From positions 1-25,688 of the forward strand of contig JAWLHK010000034.1 in the NCBI GenBank assembly GCA_041690355.1: 25,688 bases of DNA, written 5' to 3'. The position numbers and the translations under genes were made by a program. Below are positions 15,746 to 24,014 of the stretch, one piece after another (the stretch's first letter is position 1; the number at the start of each line of letters is the position of its first letter). The notes under the pieces were generated by a model that worked only from the letters and a program-made list of their open reading frames with translations, made no database searches and was not told the DNA's origin. The stretch comes from JAWLHK01 sp041690355 [NCBI: bacterium] (GTDB lineage: Bacteria; J088; JAWLBW01).

Positions 15746-16804
15746 TTGAAAACCATTCAGAAGAAGAGCGGCCACTTTCTCGAGGACTTCAAAGCGGGCC
15801 AGGTCTTTCGCCACAAGGGCGGAAAAACCGTGACCGAGGGCCTGTTCAACGATTTCACGGACTTCGTCTTCACGACGAACCCGCTGTCGAAGAACGTGGA
15901 ATTTGCGAAGGCCTACGGCTTTCAGGGGCTCGTCTGCCCGCCGGGCATGGTCATGAACGTCGTGTTCAGCCAGACCGTCGAAGACATCAGCGAGAACGCC
16001 CGCGCCAACCTGGGATACGTGAACATGCAGTTCGGCGTGCCCCTCTACGTCGGCGACACGGTCGAGGTCGAGACGAAGATCCTCAAGGTCACCCCGAGCA
16101 GCAAGGATCAGGATCGCGGCGTGGTCACCGTGCAGAGCACCGGCCGCAACCAGCGCGGCGAAGTCGTGCTCACGTTCCAGCGCTCGGTGCAGGTGTGGAA
16201 GAACGACCTCGCGGCCAAGGTGGATGACTCCGAAGTTGCCCCCGACGACCTGAAGGTGGAACCGTGGATTCCCCCCTACCAGTCGGCGGAAGTCTACCGG
16301 AAGAAGGCCCACCTGACCCGCGAAGACAACTACTTCGAGGATTTCGAAGCCGGCACGCTGATCGAGCACTCCCGCGGCCGCGTCGTCACCGACGAGCACA
16401 TCTCGCTCACCGGCAAGCTCGACAACACGAGCCAGGTGCACTGCAACCAGAACCTCATCGACCGGAACCCCGACAAGTACATCGGCGGCAAGCTGCTGGT
16501 CTACGGCGGAATTCCGTTCAACCTGTCGCTCGGCCTCAGTTCCCCCGACGTCGACAACAACGCCGTGGCCGACATCGTCTACACTTCGGGCAAGCACGTG
16601 GGCCCCATCTTCGCCGGCGACACGGTCTTCGCGACGACGGAGATCCGCGCGAAGGAAGACATGCCCGGCCGTCCCGACCTGGGCAGGCTGGTGACCACGC
16701 TGCGCGGCCACAAGTTCGTCCAGAAGGACGGCGAGTGGAAGAAGGTCGAAGTCTTCTATCTGGAACGCGAGCTGGCCGTGAAGCGCCGCTCGCACTACCT
16801 GTAA
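15746..16804 (+). CDS. Tandem hot-dog MaoC-like hydratase, mesaconyl-CoA hydratase type
   Basis: A 352-residue protein made of two MaoC/hot-dog repeats (~10-150 and ~185-345). The first holds FNDFTDFVFTTNPLSKN and FGVPLYVGDTVEVETKIL; the second holds the parallel GPIFAGDTVFATTEI. Length and layout fit the double-hot-dog enoyl-CoA hydratases that include mesaconyl-CoA hydratase (beta-methylmalyl-CoA dehydratase) of the ethylmalonyl-CoA and 3-hydroxypropionate routes. Together with acs this would suit acetate assimilation, but no other pathway gene is in view. TTG 15746 is chosen: GGAGG (15735-15739) lies 6 nt upstream, while ATG 15719 overlaps a TATAAT box. An intrinsic terminator follows, so it is monocistronic. 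Confidence 0.8.
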   Translation: MKTIQKKSGHFLEDFKAGQVFRHKGGKTVTEGLFNDFTDFVFTTNPLSKNVEFAKAYGFQGLVCPPGMVMNVVFSQTVEDISENARANLGYVNMQFGVPLYVGDTVEVETKILKVTPSSKDQDRGVVTVQSTGRNQRGEVVLTFQRSVQVWKNDLAAKVDDSEVAPDDLKVEPWIPPYQSAEVYRKKAHLTREDNYFEDFEAGTLIEHSRGRVVTDEHISLTGKLDNTSQVHCNQNLIDRNPDKYIGGKLLVYGGIPFNLSLGLSSPDVDNNAVADIVYTSGKHVGPIFAGDTVFATTEIRAKEDMPGRPDLGRLVTTLRGHKFVQKDGEWKKVEVFYLERELAVKRRSHYL

Positions 16805-16847
16805 GCGGCCGGGGTTCCGAGAAGACCCCCGCCCGAGTTTGATTTGA

Positions 16848-16875
16848 GGGCCCGGCTCGCGCCGGGCCCTTTTTT
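16848..16875 (+). terminator. Intrinsic terminator
   Basis: GGGCCCGGC (16848-16856), loop TCGC, GCCGGGCCC (16861-16869), then six T. A perfect 9-bp stem 43 nt after the hydratase stop. Confidence 0.95.
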
Positions 16876-16949
16876 GCCACTCGGAGCCGCTGCTCCCTCC
16901 CCATAGCCACCAGACGCTGGAAAACACCCAGGGCGCGCAGAGCAGGGTA

Positions 16950-17174
16950 TATACGTCGTATATCGTACGTATGTGTAGCGGACTTTCAGGGGGTGGGTTT
17001 TTGAGGGGTGTCGCCTGAATCCTTAGGGGGCGGAGCCTGTCACCGGACGTTCAAGCGGAACCGACGGTGATCCGTCGCCGAGCTCCGCCGCATGGGAAAG
17101 GAAGCCACGGCTACCCTTCGATGCGGAGAGACGACCCCTTTTTTCGCGTGCTGGGTATATATGCTCTATATACC
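16950..17174. other. Structured non-coding stretch between convergent genes
   Basis: The 16876-17264 spacer has no convincing gene. It holds ATATACG-T-CGTATAT (16950-16964); GGTATATA/TATATACC with a 5-nt loop (17154-17174), sharing the GGGTATATA lead with the first; and between them a nested fold. In that fold GGCGGAGC (17029-17036) pairs with GCTCCGCC (17082-17089) around CGACGG-TGAT-CCGTCG (17062-17077). Lying between two gene 3' ends, this is an odd place for operators; a small RNA or mobile remnant is possible. Confidence 0.4.
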
Positions 17175-17264
17175 ATCGGGCTCAGACCCCACCCCTTTCG
17201 GGCGCATCAGGGGGAACTCCAACGGACCTGCTCCGGTGCCTCTCGATTGTCCTTGCTTCTACCG

Positions 17265-17313
17265 ACGTCCGACGTCCGCCGTCCGACGTCCCGGTCTTGG
17301 CGTCCGACTTCCG
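17265..17313. repeat. ACGTCCG heptamer array
   Basis: Seven in-phase 7-bp units of ACGTCCG type, the fifth degenerate, ending 10 bp from the 3' end of the receiver gene. It is preceded by CCTTGCTTCT, the same lead-in as at 3971. The same family appears reversed at 19406-19440. Confidence 0.75.
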
Positions 17314-17322
17314 GTGTAAGCC

Positions 17323-17706
17323 TCAAGCCCGGGCGGCGCCGGCACAGTGCCCGGCCACGGTGTGCAACAGCGTTTCCATATCGACGGGCTTGCGCAGGTA
17401 CTGGGTCCCCTCGGGGAGGCGCGCCTTGTCGACGACCGCCGAAACGACGGCAATGGGAATCCCGGCCAGCGCGCCGTCGTCGCGGACGACCGAGAGAAAT
17501 TCCCAGCCGTCCATGACCGGCATCATGAGGTCGAGCAGAATCAGGCAGGGCTCGCCTTCACAGTCCCTCACGCGGGCGAGCGCTTCGCTGCCGTTGGCAG
17601 CCTCGACGACCGTATAGCCCTCGATTTCGAGAAGCTCCCGCATGGCTTCGCGGATGTGGGGGTCGTCTTCGACGACCAGGACATAGCAGGTGGGGGACTT
17701 TTGCAT
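17323..17706 (-). CDS. Stand-alone response-regulator receiver
   Basis: A 127-residue single-domain receiver (CheY-like). The acidic pocket is Glu13/Asp14/Asp15, phospho-acceptor Asp59 (LILLDLMMPVMDG), switch Ser89 (AVVSA) and Lys106 (YLRKP), all at the expected places. There is no output domain, so it must act through protein contacts or as a phosphorelay carrier. No histidine kinase is nearby. It follows the symporter gene on the same strand with a 113-bp gap that contains a hairpin, so it is probably transcribed separately. Confidence 0.93.
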   Translation of the reverse strand: MQKSPTCYVLVVEDDPHIREAMRELLEIEGYTVVEAANGSEALARVRDCEGEPCLILLDLMMPVMDGWEFLSVVRDDGALAGIPIAVVSAVVDKARLPEGTQYLRKPVDMETLLHTVAGHCAGAARA

Positions 17707-17779
17707 GGCTTGTGGGACGCTGTGGGTTACCCCAGTTCAGTGTACAACAAGATACAACGTTTGAAACCGGAAATTGTCA

Positions 17780-17801
17780 CACCGGCCGCGCCGGACCGGT
17801 G
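17780..17801 (-). terminator. Possible terminator after the symporter gene
   Basis: On the - strand CACCGG and CCGGTG flank CCG-GCG-CGG, giving a near-continuous 9-bp stem with one bulge, about 20 nt after the symporter stop. The T-tract is weak. Confidence 0.4.
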
Positions 17802-17819
17802 AGGATCACCACCCGCTCA

Positions 17820-19265
17820 TCAGACGATCTTCTTGCCGTGGGCCGCCCGGTGCTCGGCGGCCAGCCGTGCGTCCTGGTCGAATTCGCCCCGGTCGAGCCG
17901 CGCGAAGTAATTGATCGTATCGTGGCGCAGCTGCGGAAAGAGCATCCAGACGGCCAGCAGGTTGGGAACGACCATCAGCCCCAGCATGATGTCCGAGAAG
18001 TTGAGCACCGGCCCATAGGTCCACATGGCGCCGACGAAGGCGAGCACGCAGAACACCGCCTTGTAGGCGAGGATGGCCCCCTTGGACTTCTCGCGGAAAA
18101 TGTAATCGACCGCCCGTTCGCCGTAGTAGGACCAGCTGATGAGGGTCGAATAGGCGAACATGGCGACGGCAATCGGCACGAACCAGGTGCCGAAACCGGG
18201 AATGACCTGGTTGAACGCATACGCCGTGAGTTCGACACCGGGTTTGGCCACCTCGGGGCCCACGGCCCAGGCGCCGGTGATGAGGATGACGAGCGCCGTC
18301 ATCGTGCAGATGATGACCGTATCGATGAACGGCTCGAGCAGGGCCACGACCCCTTCGCGCACCGGCTCGTCGGTGGCGGCCGCCGCGTGGGCGATGGGGG
18401 CCGAGCCGAGACCGGCCTCGTTGGAGAAAGCCGCCCGGCGGACCCCCTGGATGAGCACCTGGCTGATGGCGATCCCCGCGAACCCTCCGGCCGCCGCCGT
18501 GCCCGTGAAGGCCTCGGTCACGATGCGCAGCAGGAGCTCGGGAACGAGCGGAAGATTCATGGCGATGACGAGCGCCGCGCCGAGCATGTAAATGCCGCCC
18601 ATGAAGGGCACCAGGAACGCGGTCACCTTGCCGATGCGCGTGATGCCCCCGAGGATGACCATGCCCGTCAGGATGGCGATGGTCACGCCGGTCACCGCGC
18701 GGGGCACCGCATAGGCAGACTCGAGGATGATGGCCACCTGATTGGTCTGAAACATGTTCGCGGCGCCGAACGAGGCCGCGATGGCGGCCAGCGCGAAGAA
18801 GACCGCCAGGGGACGCCAGCGCTTGCCGAGGCCGCGCTCGATGTAGTGCATGGGACCGCCGTGCACGACGCCGTTCTCATCGATGTGCCGGTATTTCACG
18901 GCCAGCGTACATTCCGCATACTTCGTAGCCATGCCGACGAAGCCCGCGACGATCATCCAGAAGGTCGCGCCGGGCCCGCCGAAGTGCATGGCGACGGCGA
19001 CGCCCGCGATGTTGCCCAGGCCGACGGTGGCCGAGAGGGCGGTGGTCAAGGCCTGAAAATGCGAGATCTGACCGGGCTCGTCCGGGTCGTCATAGCGCCC
19101 GCGGACGATGTCAATGGCGTGAAGAAAACCGCGCAGCTGCACCGGGCCGCGCCGGGTTCCCAACAGAAGCGACAGCAGAATGCCGGTCCCGATGAGCAGG
19201 ACGACCATCGGAATGTTCCAGACATATCCGACGACGGTTTCGAGAAGACTTTCGATCCATTGCAC
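17820..19265 (-). CDS. Sodium:alanine/glycine symporter (AGCS family)
   Basis: A 481-residue inner-membrane protein with about 11 hydrophobic segments, typical AGCS length. Family signatures: GLGNIAGVA at 82-90 followed by GGPGATFWM, HGGPMHYIERGLGKRW (135-150), and SNEAGLGSAP at 281-290, the segments that line the substrate and Na+ sites. It imports small neutral amino acids, likely alanine or glycine, with Na+. ATG 19265 begins right at the amphipathic MQWIESLLETV helix; the SD is weak (GAGG ~12 nt upstream). No operon partner upstream. Confidence 0.93.
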   Translation of the reverse strand: MQWIESLLETVVGYVWNIPMVVLLIGTGILLSLLLGTRRGPVQLRGFLHAIDIVRGRYDDPDEPGQISHFQALTTALSATVGLGNIAGVAVAMHFGGPGATFWMIVAGFVGMATKYAECTLAVKYRHIDENGVVHGGPMHYIERGLGKRWRPLAVFFALAAIAASFGAANMFQTNQVAIILESAYAVPRAVTGVTIAILTGMVILGGITRIGKVTAFLVPFMGGIYMLGAALVIAMNLPLVPELLLRIVTEAFTGTAAAGGFAGIAISQVLIQGVRRAAFSNEAGLGSAPIAHAAAATDEPVREGVVALLEPFIDTVIICTMTALVILITGAWAVGPEVAKPGVELTAYAFNQVIPGFGTWFVPIAVAMFAYSTLISWSYYGERAVDYIFREKSKGAILAYKAVFCVLAFVGAMWTYGPVLNFSDIMLGLMVVPNLLAVWMLFPQLRHDTINYFARLDRGEFDQDARLAAEHRAAHGKKIV

Positions 19266-19405
19266 GCTGCACCTCGGGGCGAACGGAGAAAAGGCAGCCC
19301 GGCGGCTGCCCTGCGGCGAACGCGCTCGCGACCGGCTCCCGGGCCGATCGGCGCGTCTCGCGGCGCGGGGTATACGCTAACAAATCGCGTGCGGATGCGT
19401 CAATT

Positions 19406-19440
19406 CGGACGGCGGACGCCGGACGTCTGACGTCGGGGTA
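19406..19440. repeat. CGGACGT heptamer array
   Basis: Five in-phase units of CGGACGN type (one CTGACGT, last unit degenerate), the reverse complement of the ACGTCCG family at 17265. The two arrays flank the receiver/symporter pair in opposite orientation. Nothing else is clear in 19266-19405. Confidence 0.7.
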
Positions 19441-19447
19441 GATACAA

Positions 19448-19918
19448 CCGTTCGTCTCGAGCCGACGGTTGCAGGCAGAGCCGGAAACGACGGCGAGACA
19501 TGCACCAGGGTACCCATGTGCGCTCCCTCGCTGTCGCGCTCCACGCTGTTGCGCGCCGTCAGCTCGGGACGAACGGGCGGCAGTCATCAGTCATCAGTCG
19601 TCAGTCGGCAGTCTATTTCCGTTCGTGTCGAGCCGACGGTTGCAGGCAGAGCCGGAAACGACGGCGAGACATGCACCAGGGTACCCATGTGCGCTCCCTC
19701 GCTGTCGCGCTCCACGCTGTTTCGCGCCGTCAGCTCGGGACGAACGGGCGGCAGTCATCAGTCGTCAGTCGGCAGTCGGCAGTCTATTTCCGTTCGTGTC
19801 GAGCCGACGGTTGAAGGCAGAGCCGGAAACGACGGCGAGACATTCACCAGGGTACCCATGTGCGCTCCCTCGCTGTCGCGCTCCACGCTGTTGCGCGCCG
19901 TCAGCTCGGGACGAACGG
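19448..19918. repeat. Three tandem 129-bp imperfect palindromes with heptamer spacers
   Basis: Copies at 19448-19576, 19619-19747 and 19790-19918, nearly identical, with an exact 171-bp period. Each begins CCGTTCGT...GACGG and ends CCGTC...ACGAACGG; these 21-bp ends are inverted repeats with two or three mismatches. Inside, CGACGGCGAG (19488-19497) pairs with CTCGCTGTCG (19527-19536) and ACATG with CATGT, so the whole unit can fold into one long hairpin. The two 42-bp spacers each hold five CAGTCRT-type heptamers (19581-19615; 19752-19786) with different unit order. There is no coding signal. Size and fold recall enterobacterial ERIC elements, but the sequence is not the same. Confidence 0.85.
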
Positions 19919-20024
19919 TAAGCTGCGGTCGACTGGAATCACGTTCGCGCTCCTCCAGGGTGCACCTTCGCAGTGCCCCCCTCGGGGGAACGCATCCGTC
20001 AATTCCGTCCGTGAGGGAGGGGGG

Positions 20025-20972
20025 TCAGGTGCGCTGGAAGACGAGCGACGTCCACTCTTCGTCGTTGTTGCTCTCGAGAAACTCGAGCTTGCCGTGCATG
20101 AACGCATCCCGGACGAGTGACGCCTTGTTCCGCAGGATCCCGGAGAGGATCAGGATCCCGCCGGGCGCGAGGCGGGCCCGGAGGGACTCGTTCATCTCGA
20201 TGATCGTCTCGGCCAGAATATTGGCGACCACGAGCTCGAACTCTTCCTTCAGATCCTCGATGGGGGTCGTGCCGGTTTCAACCTTCCCCTTGAGGCCGTT
20301 CAGACGCACGTTCTCGGCCGCGGTCTCGACGGCAACCGGGTCGTTGTCGATGGCCACCACGCGGGGAATGCCGAATTTGGCCGCCACGATGGCCAGAATC
20401 CCGGAGCCTGTTCCGACGTCCAGGGCACTTCTGACGGGACGGCGCAGTCCGCCCACTTCTTCGCGCTGCGCGTAGCGGCGGATGGCGTCGATGCACAGGC
20501 GGGTCGTCTGGTGATGCCCCGTGCCGAAGGCCATGCCGGGATCGATCTCGATGATCATTTCCCCGTCTTTCGGCTTGTAGCTCTCCCAGGTCGGCTTGAC
20601 GACGATGCCGGGGCCGACCGACATCGGCTTGAAGAAGCGCTTCCAGGTGTGCGCCCAGTCTTCGCCGGCGAGCGTCGAAATGCTCATCTGCGGGGTGGGG
20701 TATTCGGGAAACTCCTGGTGGACGACCTTGAGAAAGCTCTCGAGGGCGGCGATCAGGTCCTTGGCCAGGTCGACCTGAAAGTAGCACTTGATCGTGGCCA
20801 GCCGGTAGGGGCCCTCCTCGGCATAGGCACCCTCGCCGAGGTGCACGTCGCTGTCGTCGATCAGGAGGCCGCTGGCCCCCAGCTCGATCATCCGGTTGCC
20901 CACGACGTCGGCGACCGGCTCTGCCAGGCGTACCGACACCTCCGTCCACTCCCGTTCCTTCTGCGCAGCCAT
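20025..20972 (-). CDS. prmA: Ribosomal protein L11 methyltransferase
   Basis: A 315-residue SAM-dependent methyltransferase that methylates L11 lysines and the N-terminus. The N-terminal ~110 residues are the L11-binding domain. Then come DPGMAFGTGHHQTT (144-157), SAM motif I DVGTGSG (185-191), the acidic strand end AIDNDP (207-212) and VANIL (249-253) in place of NPPY. The length is close to other PrmA proteins. ATG 20972 is chosen because the family sequence (MAAQKEREWTEVSVRL) begins there; the frame stays open to 21149 only because it runs through the upstream repeats. Monocistronic as seen. Confidence 0.92.
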   Translation of the reverse strand: MAAQKEREWTEVSVRLAEPVADVVGNRMIELGASGLLIDDSDVHLGEGAYAEEGPYRLATIKCYFQVDLAKDLIAALESFLKVVHQEFPEYPTPQMSISTLAGEDWAHTWKRFFKPMSVGPGIVVKPTWESYKPKDGEMIIEIDPGMAFGTGHHQTTRLCIDAIRRYAQREEVGGLRRPVRSALDVGTGSGILAIVAAKFGIPRVVAIDNDPVAVETAAENVRLNGLKGKVETGTTPIEDLKEEFELVVANILAETIIEMNESLRARLAPGGILILSGILRNKASLVRDAFMHGKLEFLESNNDEEWTSLVFQRT

Positions 20973-21013
20973 CCCTACAGGATAGCGAAGCGCTCCCCCG
21001 GGAGCAACCGGGA

Positions 21014-21304
21014 CAGGCCGCAAGCACCGAGTGCCAAGCGCCAAGCGCCGAGCGCCAAGGGGAAGAAAGGACAGCCGGCGAGGCCCGTTCCGCCCGTCAC
21101 CTCGAGACGCTTCTTGTTGTGTACTTGCCGGCAAATCGTCAATCGTCAATCGTAAATCGTCTCAGGCCGCAAGCACCAAGCGCCAAGCGCCGAGCGCCAA
21201 GCGAAAAAAAGGACAGCCGGCGAGTCCCGTTTCGCCCCGTCACCTCGAGACGCTTCTTGCTGTGTACTTGCCGGCAAATCGTCAACCGTCAATCGTAAAT
21301 CGTC
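21014..21304. repeat. Tandem duplication (149 and 142 bp) built from two heptamer arrays
   Basis: Unit 1 is 21014-21162, unit 2 is 21163-21304. Each consists of a CAAGCGC-type array, ~70 bp of shared sequence, and an AATCGTC-type array of four units (21134-21161; 21277-21304). The CAAGCGC array has six units in copy 1 (21021-21062) and five in copy 2 (21170-21204). Loss or gain of one heptamer accounts for the whole 7-bp length difference. It fills the space between prmA and rsmB. Confidence 0.88.
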
Positions 21305-21363
21305 ATTTCGGATGACGCGCTGCGTGTTGTGATCCGGGGTTGGGCGTATGATACCCTGCTAGC

Positions 21364-22689
21364 TTGGAAACCCGATCGACCAAAGAAATCGCTGAAGCAA
21401 GCCTCGACGCGCTCGTCGCCGTCGAAGAGGGGCAGCATGCCGATCGCGCCTTGAACGAGGTCGGCAAACGGTTCCGCCTGCGCGGCATCGACCGCCTCGC
21501 CGTCAAGAATCTGCTGCACCACACCCTGCGCTGGCGCTCGCGCTTCGACGCCGTGCTCAAGCATGACGCGGGCGTCTGGGCGAATCCGATCTGCGAGAAC
21601 GCGGCGCGCCTCGCGCTGTCGTCGGGCTTTACGCAGGACGCCGATCCCGAACTGCTCACCGCCATCTCGGCCACCCTGGCCGAGCGCGGCCACCGCCGGG
21701 CCTCGCGCCAGCTCATCTCGCTCGCCCGCAACGCCTCGCAGCTCCCCCTGCCCGAGGCCACGAGCTCCGTCGCGGCGAACGCCGAAACCTATGCCCATCC
21801 CGAGTGGATGGTCGAGCTGTTCGCCGAGCGGTTCCCCGAAGATTACCCGCGGCTCCTGGCGGCCAACAACACCGAACCGCCCACGACCCTGCGCGTGAAT
21901 CCGCTCAAGACGACACCCGAGGCCCTTCAGGAGCGGCTGCGCGCCGAGGGGGTCGAAACGGAATTCGGATCCTATTCCCCGCTCGCGCTGCGCCTGACCG
22001 CGCCCGCCGACATCTTCCGCACGGCCGCCTTTCAGGAAGGCCTGTTCGAGATGCAGGACGAGGGGAGTCAGCTCATCGGCTGGGTCGCCGACCCGAAGCC
22101 GCGCGGGCTCGTGATCGACGCCTGCGCCGGCGCCGGCGGAAAAACCCTGCTGCTTGCAGGGCTCCTGAAGAACCGCGCCCGCATTCTGAGCGTCGACATT
22201 TACGACAACAAACTCACGCGTCTGCGCGAGCGTGCGCGCCGGGCCGGCGTCAGCAACATGCAGGCGCGCGTGCTCACCTCGGGCGGCCTGGAAGGGGACC
22301 TCATCGGGGCCGCCGAAGCCGTGCTCGTCGACGCGCCCTGTTCGGGCCTCGGGGCGCTGCGGCGCAACCCCGATTCGAAATGGCGCCTGCAGCGCGACGC
22401 CATCGACGAGCTGGCTGCACGCCAGTACGGCATCCTCTCGCTCTGGGCCCAGGCCGTCAAGCCCGGCGGTCTGCTCGTCTACTCGACCTGCACGCTGACG
22501 CATCAGGAGAACGAGGCGGTCGTCGAAAAATTCCTCATGCGCCACCCCGAATTCACCGTCGAGCCGGCGTGCGCCCGTTTTTTTGCGCATGCCGAGCGTT
22601 TCCAGACGCCCGACGGATACTTTCTGGCGCTGCCGCATCGCGACGAGACCGACGGCTTCTTCGCCGCCCGCCTGCGCCGCAACCGCTGA
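21364..22689 (+). CDS. rsmB: 16S rRNA (cytosine-C5) methyltransferase, RsmB family
   Basis: A 441-residue protein. The N-terminal ~140 residues are the NusB-like RNA-binding domain that distinguishes RsmB from other m5C enzymes. The C-terminal catalytic domain has DACAGAGGKTLLLA (SAM site), DAPCSGLGALRRNPD with Cys326 and YSTCTL with catalytic Cys376. It methylates C967-type positions of 16S rRNA. The start is TTG 21364, the first family-like residue; no SD is visible, and a TATGAT box at 21347-21352 is so close that the message may be nearly leaderless. Followed after 17 bp by the transglutaminase-like gene. Confidence 0.9.
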   Translation: METRSTKEIAEASLDALVAVEEGQHADRALNEVGKRFRLRGIDRLAVKNLLHHTLRWRSRFDAVLKHDAGVWANPICENAARLALSSGFTQDADPELLTAISATLAERGHRRASRQLISLARNASQLPLPEATSSVAANAETYAHPEWMVELFAERFPEDYPRLLAANNTEPPTTLRVNPLKTTPEALQERLRAEGVETEFGSYSPLALRLTAPADIFRTAAFQEGLFEMQDEGSQLIGWVADPKPRGLVIDACAGAGGKTLLLAGLLKNRARILSVDIYDNKLTRLRERARRAGVSNMQARVLTSGGLEGDLIGAAEAVLVDAPCSGLGALRRNPDSKWRLQRDAIDELAARQYGILSLWAQAVKPGGLLVYSTCTLTHQENEAVVEKFLMRHPEFTVEPACARFFAHAERFQTPDGYFLALPHRDETDGFFAARLRRNR

Positions 22690-22706
22690 CCGAAGGGGAG
22701 CCCGCC

Positions 22707-24014
22707 ATGGCCGTCCGCCTTGCCGCCCGCATGCTGCCGTTCGCGTTTCTCTGGACGATGCTCGTCGGCGCCGTCTGCGGAAGCACGCCGAAGGGCCCGC
22801 CGCTGAAGATCGCGGTCGATGTCCATGGGCGCACGCTCGCCTGGGAAGAGCCGGCGCGCTTCGCGGCCGCCCCCAAGGACTGGAACGCCCTGACCGAAGC
22901 GGCCGAGCGGGAAGCCGGCCCGGCTGCGGACGCGATCCGGGCCTTTGCGAAAGCCCACGGTCTCGACGATTACGGCGTGCTCCTCGCGGTGCGCGCCCTC
23001 GCCCTGTCGATCCCCGACGGGCCGGCGACGCGCCCCGTCCGATTTCAGGAAGCCCAGGGGCTGACGTGGAATCAGGGTTCGCGCGCGGCCTTTGCGGCCG
23101 GCCTCCTGCAGCGTCTCGACATTCCGGCGGCGCTCTTCCACTCCGGCGACACCTGGCTGGTGGGGCTACCGGTCGCCGACACCGCTCCCTTCAACGCCCG
23201 TACCCAGACGGTGACGGTTCAGCGCAGCACTCCCTTCGGCGGCGACCGCTCGATCACGCGCGCCTTCCTGCTCTGGGACATCGCAAACCGCATCGGCGAT
23301 CCGCCGCTCGGGCGCACCGCGCGGCCCGAGCTGCGCACGCCCCTGCCCGACATCATGGACCGCGCCGACGGTCGCCCGCTGCGTCTGACGGCCTACCGCG
23401 TGCCCGCTTACGTGAACCGCGACGCCGAGCCGGTTCTCTTCGCGCTCGCCGACGGCCGGGCGGTATCCTACGACGTGTTTCCCGCCGTCGCCGACTACCT
23501 TTCACTGTTCCCCGAGCGCCACTTCGCCGCGCAGGTACTGGCCGAACGCGACGAGCTGCGCCGCAGCGGCCTGGGCGAGCGGCTGGCCGCGCTGGCCGAC
23601 AGCGATGAAGAGCGCTTCGTCACGGGGCTGCTGCGGGGCATTCAAGCGCATTTCGAGTACGTTGAAGGACCGCTGCGGACCCTTCCCGAAATCCTGCGCG
23701 ACCGCCGCGGCGACTGTGACCAGATCGCCATGGTGCTCGCCCTGACGCTGCTCGACGTCGGATACCCGCCCGAGGCCATGCGTGCGGTGCTCTGGGAGAG
23801 CGCCGCCCATCTCGGGCTCGCGCTGCGGCCGCGGGCGAAGGCCCCTGCGACGCCCGAAGCGATGCACTACCAGATCGACGGCAAGCCCTACTATGTACTC
23901 GACGCCACCTACTACCACCGGCGCGAAGACGAGCTGATCACGCAGTGGGGCGAAATGAATCCCGACAACCGGCAGCGCACCGCCCAGCTGTTCACCCTCG
24001 AGGCGCCGCAGTGA
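22707..24014 (+). CDS. Exported transglutaminase-like protein
   Basis: A 435-residue protein with an N-terminal signal peptide (MAVRLAARMLPFAFLWTMLVGAVCG). The C-terminal third has a transglutaminase/papain-like core: Cys337 in RRGDCDQIAMVLALTLLDVGYP, His387 in MHYQIDGKPYYVLDATYY and Asp399 in the same segment (His368 is a less likely alternative). Many bacterial proteins of this fold are peptidases or scaffold domains rather than crosslinkers. The middle ~200 residues are unassigned. GGGGAG 8 nt before ATG 22707 supports the start. It lies 17 bp after rsmB and overlaps the next gene by 4 bp, so the three probably form one operon, though a functional link is not obvious. Confidence 0.75.
   Translation: MAVRLAARMLPFAFLWTMLVGAVCGSTPKGPPLKIAVDVHGRTLAWEEPARFAAAPKDWNALTEAAEREAGPAADAIRAFAKAHGLDDYGVLLAVRALALSIPDGPATRPVRFQEAQGLTWNQGSRAAFAAGLLQRLDIPAALFHSGDTWLVGLPVADTAPFNARTQTVTVQRSTPFGGDRSITRAFLLWDIANRIGDPPLGRTARPELRTPLPDIMDRADGRPLRLTAYRVPAYVNRDAEPVLFALADGRAVSYDVFPAVADYLSLFPERHFAAQVLAERDELRRSGLGERLAALADSDEERFVTGLLRGIQAHFEYVEGPLRTLPEILRDRRGDCDQIAMVLALTLLDVGYPPEAMRAVLWESAAHLGLALRPRAKAPATPEAMHYQIDGKPYYVLDATYYHRREDELITQWGEMNPDNRQRTAQLFTLEAPQ

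Noticed and set aside
17029-17110. c-di-GMP (GEMM) riboswitch, suggested by GCCACGG and paired stems
   Set aside because: The conserved core and receptor loop are not there, and the downstream gene is on the opposite strand.
19448-19918. CRISPR-like array of regular repeats
   Set aside because: The repeats are 129 bp and the two 42-bp spacers are nearly identical low-complexity heptamers; CRISPR needs short repeats and unique spacers, and no cas gene is present.
20973-21149. Upstream extension of prmA
   Set aside because: The added residues come from the tandem heptamer repeats and are absent from the PrmA family plan.
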